64,000 nt of DNA from Halomonas halocynthiae DSM 14573 (GTDB taxonomy: Bacteria; Pseudomonadota; Gammaproteobacteria; Pseudomonadales; Halomonadaceae). The stretch is from assembly GCF_000425725.1 (NCBI RefSeq), contig NZ_KE384441.1, forward strand, positions 91,176 to 155,175, in the 5' to 3' direction. Shown here piece by piece: positions 37,723 through 46,112 of this stretch. Each line of letters begins with the position of its first letter. Position 1 is the first letter of the stretch. Under the pieces are notes generated by a model. The model did not search any database, was not told the DNA's origin, and saw only the letters and a list, made by a program, of their open reading frames with translations. The translations under genes and the position numbers were made by a program.

Positions 37723-38475
37723 TCAGCTCTCCTTGTGGCCAGCGGTCAAGGTATCACACAACACCTGGGCCTCAGACAGATTCAGGCTACCTTCGTAGAT
37801 AGCTCGGCCGGTGATGGCGGCGACAATACCCGGTTCGTCGGCAGCAATCAGTGCTCGCAAGTCGTCAAGGTTAGTGACCCCGCCGGAGGCAATGACCGGC
37901 AACCCGCCTTCACGGGCGAGTTCGGCGGTTGCTTCAACATTGACACCTTGCATCATGCCGTCGCGAGCAATATCGGTGTAAACGATGGAAGAGACGCCGT
38001 CGTCGGCAAAACGCTTAGCCAGGTCGGTGGCTTTGAGTGTTGAAACCTCGGCCCAGCCATCGGTGGCGACAAAACCGTCGCGGGCATCTAGGCCGACGAT
38101 GATGTGGCCGGGGAAGGCGCGGCACATTTCGCTAACGAACTCTGGCTCTTTAACGGCTTTGGTGCCGATGATCAGTTGGGATACGCCAGCCTTGAGATAG
38201 TGCTCGATAGTAGCGGCATCGCGTATGCCGCCGCCGATCTGGATTGGGAGGTCCGGGTAGGCTTGAGCAATAGCTGTAACAGCCTCGCCATTCATCGGCT
38301 TACCTTCAAACGCGCCATTCAGATCCACCAAATGCAAACGGCGTGCTCCGGCGTTAACCCAGCGCGTTGCCATGGCGACGGGGTCGTCACCATAGCTGGT
38401 TGCATCGTCCATGCGTCCTTGTTTGAGGCGCACGCACTGACCGTCTTTGAGATCAATGGCGGGAATAACCAACAT
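37723..38475 (-). CDS. hisA: ProFAR isomerase
   Basis: A 250-residue barrel isomerase of histidine biosynthesis. The start at 38475 ([17 protein letters not shown]) is the conserved N-terminus; the longer frame upstream is translated hisH antisense-free leader sequence. It contains catalytic Asp in AIDLKDG and in [11 protein letters not shown], with phosphate motifs QIGGGIRD and ASGGVT. Confidence 0.98.
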   Translation of the reverse strand: MLVIPAIDLKDGQCVRLKQGRMDDATSYGDDPVAMATRWVNAGARRLHLVDLNGAFEGKPMNGEAVTAIAQAYPDLPIQIGGGIRDAATIEHYLKAGVSQLIIGTKAVKEPEFVSEMCRAFPGHIIVGLDARDGFVATDGWAEVSTLKATDLAKRFADDGVSSIVYTDIARDGMMQGVNVEATAELAREGGLPVIASGGVTNLDDLRALIAADEPGIVAAITGRAIYEGSLNLSEAQVLCDTLTAGHKES

Positions 38476-38494
38476 GTTGTGTCCTTTCACGCCA

Positions 38495-39136
38495 TTAAGG
38501 CGCCCAGTAAACGAAGTTTTCCAACAGCTTGAGTCCGGCCCGAGAGCTTTTCTCAGGGTGGAACTGTACCGCAAAGGTGGCGTCGCGTCCGGTGGCGACA
38601 TGCGCTGTGATATGGCCGTAGTTGATGGTGCCATACACGTCGGTGTCGTTGCTGGCGGTTACATAGTAGCTATGCAGGAAATAGAAATGCTCATCCTGAT
38701 GAATGCCGCGCCACAGGGCATGGTCTTGATGCAACTGTAGCTGATTCCAGCCCATGTGCGGCACTTTGAGCCGCTGGCTGTGAGGGTCGAGCATGTCGGT
38801 GGGGAAGCGGCGTACCTGGCCTGGCATGAACCCCAGGCATTCAGTGCCGCCATTTTCTTCGCTACGTTCGAAAAGCATTTGCTGGCCAAGGCAAATGCCC
38901 AGCAGGGGCTTGGACTGCTGAGCCAGCAGCTCATCTACCAAGCCACGCAGTTCGGTATGTTCAAGCTCGCTCATGCAGTCGCGGATGGCGCCCTGGCCCG
39001 GTAGCACAAGGCGTGTTGCGCCTAGAATGCGCCGAGCATCGCGGGTAATGACTACACGCTCCTGGGTGACGTGCTCCAGCGCTTTGGCGACAGAGTGCAG
39101 GTTGCCCATACCGTAGTCGATGACGGCGATGGTCAT
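38495..39136 (-). CDS. hisH: Imidazole glycerol phosphate synthase, glutaminase subunit
   Basis: A 213-residue class I glutaminase that feeds ammonia to HisF. It retains the full triad: the nucleophile in [13 protein letters not shown] (about residue 80) and the His-Glu in VQFHPEKSS. It also has the HisH-specific [12 protein letters not shown] start. It is in tight operon with hisA. Confidence 0.98.
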   Translation of the reverse strand: MTIAVIDYGMGNLHSVAKALEHVTQERVVITRDARRILGATRLVLPGQGAIRDCMSELEHTELRGLVDELLAQQSKPLLGICLGQQMLFERSEENGGTECLGFMPGQVRRFPTDMLDPHSQRLKVPHMGWNQLQLHQDHALWRGIHQDEHFYFLHSYYVTASNDTDVYGTINYGHITAHVATGRDATFAVQFHPEKSSRAGLKLLENFVYWAP

Positions 39137-39176
39137 GTTGCGATCCTCTTAGTGGTCGGCAGTTTGGCCGGCAGGC

Positions 39177-39770
39177 TCATAGTACGCCTTTGGTAGATGG
39201 CATTTGGCCTGCCATGCGTGAGTCTTCAGCGGTGGCCATTCGCACTGCGCGGCCGAATGCTTTGAAAATGGTTTCTGCCTGGTGGTGAGCGTTGAAACCT
39301 TTCAGATTGTCGATATGCAGGGTTGCCTGAGCATGATTGACGAAACCCTGGAAGAACTCCCAGAACAGCTGAGTGTCCAGAGTGCCGATGCTTGCGCGGG
39401 TGAACTCAACATCCATAAATAGCCCAGGGCGGCCAGAGAAGTCGATAACTACGCGGCTTAGCGCCTCGTCTAGTGGCACATAGGCATGGCCATAGCGAGA
39501 AATGCCGCGCTTATCTCCGAGTGCTTGGCGGAATGCTTGGCCCAGGGTGATGCCGATATCTTCGACAGTGTGATGATCATCGATATGCAAATCACCATCG
39601 GCGTTGATATCTAAGTCGATCAGGCCGTGACGCGCTATCTGGTCAAGCATATGGTCGAGGAAGGGAATGCCGGTTTGGCTATTAAGGCGGCCTTGTCCGT
39701 CCAGATTTACAGTAACAGTAATACGTGTTTCCTGCGTGTCACGGCTGACCGTGGCAATACGCTCGGACAT
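39177..39770 (-). CDS. hisB: Imidazoleglycerol-phosphate dehydratase (monofunctional)
   Basis: A 197-residue Mn-dependent dehydratase. The two metal motifs [10 protein letters not shown] and [10 protein letters not shown] are present, with [13 protein letters not shown] near the N-terminus. It lacks the N-terminal phosphatase domain of the E. coli enzyme. The ATG at 39770 ([12 protein letters not shown]) is chosen; the longer frame reaches into the promoter region shared with the divergent GNAT gene. It is the first gene of hisB-hisH-hisA-hisF. Confidence 0.97.
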   Translation of the reverse strand: MSERIATVSRDTQETRITVTVNLDGQGRLNSQTGIPFLDHMLDQIARHGLIDLDINADGDLHIDDHHTVEDIGITLGQAFRQALGDKRGISRYGHAYVPLDEALSRVVIDFSGRPGLFMDVEFTRASIGTLDTQLFWEFFQGFVNHAQATLHIDNLKGFNAHHQAETIFKAFGRAVRMATAEDSRMAGQMPSTKGVL

Positions 39771-39970
39771 GTCGGATCTCCAGCGCTGGGCGCATATCAG
39801 AATGACGCGGCGTTTGGGTGCTTGAGGCGCTCTTGCTCTGCGCTTCAAAGCCGAGACAGCGAATCTCGTCTGCCGCAACAAAACAACCATTATAGAGAAC
39901 CGTTGGCCCTATCCGCTACAATGCCAGACATTCAGGCTGGTCAACGCCGCCAGTTTTCAGGAGATACAGC

Positions 39971-40444
39971 ATGCCGGTAACGCTTCAGTGTGTCGATCAC
40001 ACTGCCTGGGACGCCGATTCCCAGCTTCATACCGACCTGAGGCGTATCTATAACGATGCGCCTGAAGAACGACGCCCCATACCGGTTGATGAGTTTATTC
40101 AAAACCATTTGGCCGCCGGGCAGGTATTTTTTTGTGCGCGCTTCAATGATCGCTTGCTAGGGGCTATGGCTGTAGTGGAAGAAGATGATGTCTGGTGGCT
40201 TTCGCATCTTTGTGTGCGCAAGACGACGCGTCGTCGTGGTGTAGGAGCCCGTTTGTTGAAACTGGTTAGCGAGAGAGCGCACCAGCAAGGTAGCCGGTTA
40301 TGCGTGGCTAGTCAGCATCTGTCCATGGCAGATCAGTTGTTGCTCAGTCGTGTGGGATATCGCCCAGTGCAGGCGGGCGATTATTTTGCGTTGGATATTT
40401 CTGTTACTCATCGTTCTGCTAAAAAGGGAGCCGACCCACAATGA
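39971..40444 (+). CDS. GNAT-family acetyltransferase
   Basis: A 157-residue GNAT-fold protein. The central acetyl-CoA loop appears as VRKTTRRRGVGARLLKLV (about residue 85), preceded by LSHLCV in strand beta-4. The substrate is not evident. It resembles PanZ/YhhK-type small acetyltransferases, but this is uncertain. It overlaps the asmA-like start by 4 bp and reads divergently from hisB. Confidence 0.82.
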   Translation: MPVTLQCVDHTAWDADSQLHTDLRRIYNDAPEERRPIPVDEFIQNHLAAGQVFFCARFNDRLLGAMAVVEEDDVWWLSHLCVRKTTRRRGVGARLLKLVSERAHQQGSRLCVASQHLSMADQLLLSRVGYRPVQAGDYFALDISVTHRSAKKGADPQ

Positions 40445-42744
40445 AGCGAATGCTGCGAATCCTGTTGGCCGCTATCGGTATTCTGGGACTAGTCATGGTG
40501 GGGGCGGTTGTTTTTGTGACGACCTTTCTTGACCCAGAAGACCTCAAGCCACGTTTAGTGGAAATAGTCCGTGAACAAACGGGCCTTGAACTTGAACTGG
40601 GCGGGCAGCTGAATTGGTCGTTCTATCCCCGCCTTGGGGTTAGCGTGAACACCGCTGAAGCGTGGTTGCCCGGAAGGTCTGAGGGTCAAGCACCCTTTGC
40701 TGCGTTTGAGTATGGTGAAGTTAGCCTGTCGTTTGCCCCGTTGCTCAGGCGTGAAATAGCGATTGATGGGCTGACGATTGTGGGGTTGGATCTGAATCTT
40801 GAGCGTGATGCTCAAGGGCGTGGTAACTGGGAAGCACTGCTTGAGCGCCTAGACAATCAGCGTCAGAGCGTGAAGTCGGTTCTGGTGCCGGCCAGCGCGG
40901 GGGTTAACCCGAGCAGCCCAGACCTTGCTGTTAACGTGAATATTGCCAGCGTACAGTTGCAGGATGGGCGTGTGCGCTACGCTGATGTGCAGACTGGCAA
41001 CGCTTACCAGCTGAGCAATTTGGTGCTTGCGGGCACTAATGTTAGCCCAGGCAAAGCCTTTCCGTTGAAAGGTAGCGTTGTGGTGGACTACTTCGAGACG
41101 CTCGATGCAGAGTCGTCGAGTTTGAACAGCCAGTTAGACCTGAGCACTAATGTGACCCTAGGGCTGACCGAGCGGCGTCATCTGTTAGAGGGATTTTCGC
41201 TCAAAGCCAGTTCGCACTTTGGCTCGGAGCGCTCGCGGCAAGAGTTTCAGCTGATGGCTGAACAGCTTGAGCTGGACCTGGGGGCAGATAGTCTTCGCCT
41301 GACCAATAGCCAACTGCAAGCGGGGTTATTGTACCCACTGTTGGGAGAGAAGCGCCTAGCGTTTGATATGCAGTTTGATCTTGAAGGTCATCTCGACACA
41401 CATACCGCAAACCTGCGCCAGATCGCGCTTACTGGGCCGGACGGACTGAATGTTACCGGCAATCTGCTGTTTGAAGCGTTGAACACGGCGCCGCGCTATA
41501 GCGGGCAGCTTAAGTTAGCACCGTTTTCACTCAAAAAATGGTTGGCGCGGTTTGATGCCATGCCTGCCATGAATAACCCCGACGCGTTGAGCGATGTCGG
41601 ATTGACCAGCCCTGTTGAAGGCGACTTGATGTCGTTAACCCTAGACGGGCTCAACATGACGCTGGATAGCAGCACCCTGAGCGGTCGTTTGAGCGCTGCG
41701 TTTGATGGCACTCAGCTGGACGCAAGCCTACAGGGTGACAGTATTCATCTTGATGATTACCTTGTGCTTAATGAAGAGGGTGCAGAGGTGGCGCAACTCG
41801 CGGGTATTACTCGCGCTTGGGCACAACAAGAGCATGTTGATTTACTTCCCGCAGAGTGGCTTGCAGAGGTGGCGCTGAACCTTCAGCTGCGTCTTGACGA
41901 GCTGGTTGTGGCTAAACAACGACTTCAGGATGTGACTCTCAACGTTGACGGTGATGACGGAGTGCATCAACTGACTCAGTTTTCCTCCAATCTTCATTCA
42001 GGAACGCTACAAGCCACGGGTACATTGAACGCCAGCGACGCGCCGCTGCAGTGGGCCTTATCGTTTGAAGGAGACGAGCTGCGCTTAGCCTCTTTGCTTG
42101 CTTCTCTGGGACACGAACCGCCGCCGGCAGAAGGGCTGCTGTATGGCCAGGGTGAGCTGACGAGCCAAGGCAATAGTGTGGAGCGGGTTACGCGTGGCCT
42201 AAATGGCCAGGTAGAACTAGGTATTAATGAGGGTCGGCTGACAGGGGCCAATATTTCACGCGAGCTGTGTGGTGTTGCAGCACGCTTGGAAGGCAAGCCG
42301 CTGGGTAGTGAGTGGCCTGAGGGCACCCCCTTTGAGCAAGCGACGGCGACTATTGATATCACGGATGGTATCGCCAGCACAGACGACCTGGTGCTGAATA
42401 TCCCTGGTATCAATGTCGGTGCTAACGGTACGTTGGACCTCGGTAGCGAGGCGTTTGATCTGCGGGTGGCAGCAAGCTTCAGTGACGATGTGGATCCGGC
42501 CTGTGCCGTTAACCCAAGGCTTATTGGTGTGGCCCTGCCACTGCGCTGTAAGGGGCAGCTTAGCGAAGACAGCAGTAAATGGTGCCGCCTTGATAGCACT
42601 GCCGTGCAAGCGGCGTTAAGTCAGGCTTTGCAGCGTGAAATTCAGCGTCGTTTTGGCAATGGCGCTGAAAAAGCGCTTGATGAGCCCCTTGGTGAGGAGG
42701 CTGCAAGCGGCTTGCGCAAGGCAATCAAGGGGCTTTTGGAGTGA
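40441..42744 (+). CDS. asmA: AsmA-family inner-membrane protein
   Basis: A 767-residue AsmA-like protein with one N-terminal membrane helix (residues 7-29) and a long periplasmic repeating-beta-groove region. The AsmA start (RLVEIVREQTGLELELGGQLNWSF split over residues 39-62) and the C-terminal AsmA-2 domain (about 560-700; GLNGQVELGINEGRLTG) are visible. Family members form periplasmic bridges implicated in phospholipid transfer and outer-membrane homeostasis. It lies just upstream of mutY with a 1-bp gap. Confidence 0.9.
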   Translation: MKRMLRILLAAIGILGLVMVGAVVFVTTFLDPEDLKPRLVEIVREQTGLELELGGQLNWSFYPRLGVSVNTAEAWLPGRSEGQAPFAAFEYGEVSLSFAPLLRREIAIDGLTIVGLDLNLERDAQGRGNWEALLERLDNQRQSVKSVLVPASAGVNPSSPDLAVNVNIASVQLQDGRVRYADVQTGNAYQLSNLVLAGTNVSPGKAFPLKGSVVVDYFETLDAESSSLNSQLDLSTNVTLGLTERRHLLEGFSLKASSHFGSERSRQEFQLMAEQLELDLGADSLRLTNSQLQAGLLYPLLGEKRLAFDMQFDLEGHLDTHTANLRQIALTGPDGLNVTGNLLFEALNTAPRYSGQLKLAPFSLKKWLARFDAMPAMNNPDALSDVGLTSPVEGDLMSLTLDGLNMTLDSSTLSGRLSAAFDGTQLDASLQGDSIHLDDYLVLNEEGAEVAQLAGITRAWAQQEHVDLLPAEWLAEVALNLQLRLDELVVAKQRLQDVTLNVDGDDGVHQLTQFSSNLHSGTLQATGTLNASDAPLQWALSFEGDELRLASLLASLGHEPPPAEGLLYGQGELTSQGNSVERVTRGLNGQVELGINEGRLTGANISRELCGVAARLEGKPLGSEWPEGTPFEQATATIDITDGIASTDDLVLNIPGINVGANGTLDLGSEAFDLRVAASFSDDVDPACAVNPRLIGVALPLRCKGQLSEDSSKWCRLDSTAVQAALSQALQREIQRRFGNGAEKALDEPLGEEAASGLRKAIKGLLE

Positions 42745-42745
42745 G

Positions 42746-43864
42746 ATGTTGATGACAGATCAGCCCATGCCAGTCCTTGAGCCATTGCATTTTCAGCAGC
42801 GCCTGCTGGACTGGTTTGATCGCCATGGTCGTCATGACTTGCCTTGGCAGCAGCAGCGCACGCCATATCGCGTCTGGGTGTCAGAGATCATGCTTCAGCA
42901 GACCCAGGTCGCGACAGTTATCCCGTATTACCAGCGTTTTATGGCCCGTTTTCCTGACGTTGCCGCTCTTGCTGCAGCCAGTCAGGATGACGTGTTGCAC
43001 TTGTGGACGGGGCTTGGCTATTACGCTCGGGGGCGTAACCTTCACAAAGCTGCTCAACTGATCGCAACGCAGTATGGTGGTGAGTTTCCGCTGGATAGTG
43101 TTGAGGTATTGGTTGAATTGCCAGGTATTGGGCGCTCGACGGCTGGGGCCATCATTGCGCAAAGTACAGGGCAGCGTGGGATTATTCTTGATGGTAATGT
43201 TAAGCGTGTCTTGGCGCGCTTGCATGCCGTCGAGGGTTGGACAGGGCGCAGTGCTGTGGAGCGCCAGCTATGGTTGTTGGCTGATAACTATACACCGCAC
43301 CAGCGAGTTGCAGATTACAGTCAAGCGATGATGGACCTGGGGGCGACCCTGTGTCGCCGAGGTACGCCGGACTGTGAACGCTGTCCTTTCAGTGATGTAT
43401 GTTTGGCGAACCAGCGGGGTGAGCAGCGCCGCTTTCCCGAACGTAAACCGAAAAAAGCGCTGCCTACACGGCACACCCTCATGCTGATACTGCGTGATGA
43501 GGCCGGACGGGTATTGCTTGAGCAGCGGCCATCTAGTGGTTTGTGGGGCGGGCTATGGAGCTTACCGCAGTTTGACTCTGAGACAGCGCTGCGCGGCTGG
43601 TTGGACAATCACGCACCAAACGCCACGGTTGAACGAGCATGGCCTGTTTTTACGCATGTGTTTAGTCACTTCCGGCTTGAGATAACCCCGCGACCGGCTC
43701 GCATGGCGCAGGCAGCGGGCATTAATGAACAAGGGCACTGGGTGAATCCGGCAAGCCTTGGAGAGATTGGTCTTGCTGCCCCAGTGAAAGGCTTGCTGGA
43801 ATCGCTCGTACCCTTCAGTCTGGTGGCACACACTGCCACTAATGATTCGCAGGAGACGCTTTGA
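42746..43864 (+). CDS. mutY: A/G-specific adenine DNA glycosylase
   Basis: A 372-residue base-excision enzyme that removes A opposite 8-oxoG. It has the helix-hairpin-helix LVELPGIGRSTAGAII (about residue 125), the catalytic Asp in VADYSQAMMDLG, the 4Fe-4S ligands CxxxxxxCxxCxxxxxC (CRRGTPDCERCPFSDVC) and a C-terminal NUDIX-like 8-oxoG domain (from about 240). Two starts are possible, ATG at 42746 or 42752; both sit after the GGAG that overlaps the asmA end. Confidence 0.97.
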   Translation: MLMTDQPMPVLEPLHFQQRLLDWFDRHGRHDLPWQQQRTPYRVWVSEIMLQQTQVATVIPYYQRFMARFPDVAALAAASQDDVLHLWTGLGYYARGRNLHKAAQLIATQYGGEFPLDSVEVLVELPGIGRSTAGAIIAQSTGQRGIILDGNVKRVLARLHAVEGWTGRSAVERQLWLLADNYTPHQRVADYSQAMMDLGATLCRRGTPDCERCPFSDVCLANQRGEQRRFPERKPKKALPTRHTLMLILRDEAGRVLLEQRPSSGLWGGLWSLPQFDSETALRGWLDNHAPNATVERAWPVFTHVFSHFRLEITPRPARMAQAAGINEQGHWVNPASLGEIGLAAPVKGLLESLVPFSLVAHTATNDSQETL

Positions 43865-44140
43865 ATGAGTAATACCGTGCTTTGTCGCAAATATCAGCAA
43901 CAGCTAGAGGCGCTGCCACTCCCTCCGCTACCTGGCGCCAAAGGGCAAGAGATTCAGGCGACAGTCTCGAAGCGTGCTTGGGAAGAATGGCAATCACTGC
44001 AGACGCGGCTGATCAATGAGAAACACCTCAACCTGCTGGACAGCGAAACGCGCCGTTACCTGATGGAACAGATGGAGCGTTTTTTGGATAACCAGCCGAC
44101 AGATCAAGCCGAGGGTTATGTGCCGCCTAGCGCTGGCTGA
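43865..44140 (+). CDS. yggX: Fe(2+)-trafficking protein
   Basis: A 91-residue YggX protein involved in protecting Fe-S clusters from oxidation. Conserved features are the single Cys in VLCRKYQQ, GxxGQEIxxxVSKRAWEEWQ and the C-terminal MEQMERFL. The ATG follows the mutY TGA directly. The mutY-yggX pair is conserved in gammaproteobacteria. Confidence 0.96.
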   Translation: MSNTVLCRKYQQQLEALPLPPLPGAKGQEIQATVSKRAWEEWQSLQTRLINEKHLNLLDSETRRYLMEQMERFLDNQPTDQAEGYVPPSAG

Positions 44141-44182
44141 GTGATTACTGCCCGAAATTGCTATCATTTTGCCAATTTAGGG

Positions 44183-44211
44183 TTGACGAAAAATTCCAGC
44201 TGGGGTTTAAT
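44183..44211 (+). promoter_or_regulatory. Sigma70 promoter of the tRNA cluster
   Basis: TTGACG (44183-44188), a 17-bp spacer and TTTAAT (44206-44211), followed by GC-rich ACGCACCG. The predicted start is a few bases before the mature tRNA-Phe end at 44228. Confidence 0.72.
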
Positions 44212-44227
44212 ACGCACCGTTGGCAGC

Positions 44228-44303
44228 GGCCAGATAGCTCAGTCGGTAGAGCAGGGGATTGAAAATCCCCGTGTCGGGGGTTCGATTCCCTCTCTGGCCA
44301 CCA
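44228..44303 (+). tRNA. tRNA-Phe (GAA)
   Basis: A 76-nt cloverleaf including encoded CCA. The acceptor stem is GGCCAGA/TCTGGCC. The anticodon loop reads TTGAAAA with anticodon GAA. D-loop GCTCAGTCGGTAGAGC and T-loop GTTCGATTC are intact. Confidence 0.97.
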
Positions 44304-44310
44304 AGACTGC

Positions 44311-44385
44311 TGGGGTATAGCCAAGTGGTAAGGCACCGGTTTTTGGTATCGGCATTCCCAGGTTCGAATCCTGGTACCCCAGCCA
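44311..44385 (+). tRNA. tRNA-Gln (TTG)
   Basis: A 75-nt cloverleaf with CCA. The acceptor stem is TGGGGTA/TACCCCA with discriminator G; the anticodon loop TTTTGGT gives TTG; T-arm GTTCGAATC. It starts seven bases after tRNA-Phe. Confidence 0.97.
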
Positions 44386-44433
44386 CGCTAACGCATGTAT
44401 CCGTTCTGCATGTTGTGATGCAGTCGGTCCCGC

Positions 44434-44509
<76 letters not shown>

Positions 44510-44545
44510 GTGGGAAAGACAGTAGTTTCAATATATTGCAGAACA

Positions 44546-44576
44546 GAAAAGCCGCCATCATGGGCGGTTTTTTCGT
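44546..44576 (+). terminator. Rho-independent terminator of the tRNA operon
   Basis: An A-run, then GCCGCC, loop ATCATG, GGCGGT and TTTTTCGTTTTT. A stable short GC stem followed by a T-rich tract 40 bp after tRNA-Thr. Confidence 0.85.
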
Positions 44577-44660
44577 TTTTATCATACCTGTTCGAGTTAT
44601 GGCGCTCTGCCAGAGTCAACGCCGCAAGGTAAAGGCATTACAGGGCTTGGAGTAAGAGGG

Positions 44661-44759
44661 CGGGCCTGTCGTTCATGTGGTGTCACGTATGACCGCGACA
44701 TAAACGCAACCAAGAGCGTGTTCGGGTACGGTCGTCTAGCGGTAGGAATGTGCGCCTAA
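44661..44759 (+). pseudogene. 3' remnant of an IS200/IS605 tnpB (RNA-guided nuclease) gene
   Basis: The frame starting at CGG 44661 translates to about 32 residues containing CRSCGVTYDRDINATKSV and ending LAVGMCA-stop. This matches the C-terminus of TnpB: the second CxxC of the zinc ribbon followed by the RuvC-III DRDxNA motif. No upstream ORF continues it; the frame back to 44610 shows only weak resemblance. It is therefore a truncated relic lying directly after the tRNA terminator. Confidence 0.72.
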
Positions 44760-45231
44760 ACCCCCTGATTTAGTGACCAAACTCACTCTGCCACTGTATT
44801 CGCCGGTGGGTGGCGAAAACTGGCCTATGTCACAGTGTGATAACTGGGTGGGCCGTTGTCAGGTTCGGGCGCCGGTTCAACATTTTCATGATTGTTGGTA
44901 GTTCTAGTAAATAGTGAGCTGCTTCAGTTGAAGTGAAGTAACGTTAAAATACGGCCCTGCCCAATAAGACATGGGACAATACCGTAGCGAAATACTCAGG
45001 TGTTGTATTCAGTTTCTGTGGCCAAGGAGTATTAACTTCATATGGTTACTATCGCGATCTTGTCAGGCCGCTGCACAATCCATTCTAGTTATCTGATTAT
45101 TGAAAACGTACCTGCTGCACTTTGTTTTCACGATACGTCCACGAAGTGCATTCTCTATGCTTTTCGCCCAGCTTGCTAAGGGTTGGCGGTAGGGCTATAT
45201 ATGAAATGTTACGTATTTTGGAGAGTCCCTT
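44760..45231. other. Non-coding gap after the tnpB relic; possible IS605 right end
   Basis: No convincing gene. The first 120 bp, ending at GGGCGCCGGTTCAAC (about 44868-44882), resembles the structured end that follows tnpB in IS605 elements and gives rise to the omega-RNA scaffold. A 45-codon frame at 45042-45179 has AAGGAG 12 bp upstream, but its product matches nothing I recognise and I do not call it. Confidence 0.35.
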
Positions 45232-46005
45232 GTGCGTCTGAGAGTTATTTCTGATCTGCATCTTGAGCACTTCGATGATGCTCGCGACTTACCCGATGTA
45301 CCCGCTGATATTGTGATACTTGCCGGTGACATCCATGCGGGCGTGAAGGGGCTTCAGTGGGCGGCGGACCGCTTTTCAAATCTGCCGGTTATCTACGTGG
45401 CGGGGAACCATGAATACTATGGGCATTCCATCCCTGAGCTGTCTGCTGAGCTGCGATCAGAGGCTGAAAGGCTTGGAATTCATCTGCTCGATAACACCAG
45501 CGTTGAGATAGGCGGTATACAATTTATCGGCAGCACCCTCTGGACTGATTTTAGGCTGTATGAAAACGATCCTGAGCATAGCCTAGACGCAGCCTATGAA
45601 AAAGCGCTAGCTTTCATGCCGGATTTTAACATCATTGAACAGTCTGATGGGGTGACGTTTACCCCGCAAGAAAGCCAAAGACTCCACAAGCGTGCCGTGC
45701 AATGGCTGGCACACGAGCTGGACGCGCCTTTTGCTGGTCCTAAGGTAGTCATCACTCACCACGCACCGCTGGCAAGTTGCATCCCAGATCAGTACCAAGG
45801 TGATGCGCTTTCGCCTGCGTTTGCATCGGATCTGTCACGATTGATGGGAAAATCTGCTCTCTGGGTACATGGGCATGTTCACGAAACAGTAGATGTTAAT
45901 TGCATGGGAACGCGCGTTATTGCCAACCCAGGCGGGTATCCTGATGAGTTTATACCCCCTTGCTTCCTGCCTGACTTCGTCGTGGAAATCCCCGCGTCGG
46001 GTTAA
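45232..46005 (+). CDS. Calcineurin-like metallophosphoesterase
   Basis: A 257-residue cytoplasmic phosphoesterase with the full metal-binding set: SDLHLEHFD (residue 6), AGDIH, GNHEYY (about residue 60), THHAPLAS and HGHVHE (about residue 206). The substrate is unknown; relatives act on phosphodiesters or nucleotides. The start is GTG at 45232 with GGAG eight bases upstream. It stands alone between the tnpB relic and the GC-rich module and could be island cargo. Confidence 0.9.
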   Translation: MRLRVISDLHLEHFDDARDLPDVPADIVILAGDIHAGVKGLQWAADRFSNLPVIYVAGNHEYYGHSIPELSAELRSEAERLGIHLLDNTSVEIGGIQFIGSTLWTDFRLYENDPEHSLDAAYEKALAFMPDFNIIEQSDGVTFTPQESQRLHKRAVQWLAHELDAPFAGPKVVITHHAPLASCIPDQYQGDALSPAFASDLSRLMGKSALWVHGHVHETVDVNCMGTRVIANPGGYPDEFIPPCFLPDFVVEIPASG

Positions 46006-46112
46006 GCCTGGTTGCCAGATAAGGCCGCAGATGATTCCCGCCAACGTTTTCATCGCCGTGTGATATAAGGCTCTCTATCGCTTGCGTGGCTGTCCTCTGT
46101 GTACCGCCATTC

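Noticed and set aside
44311..44385. Tandem or partial tRNA copy (attachment-site duplication) downstream
   Set aside because: I looked for a second copy of any tRNA 3' end in the island up to 54 kb and saw none, and no integrase gene is present.
45042..45179. 45-codon frame after AAGGAG in the gap before the phosphoesterase
   Set aside because: Good ribosome site but no recognisable product, high Cys and no conservation evidence; left as part of the gap note.
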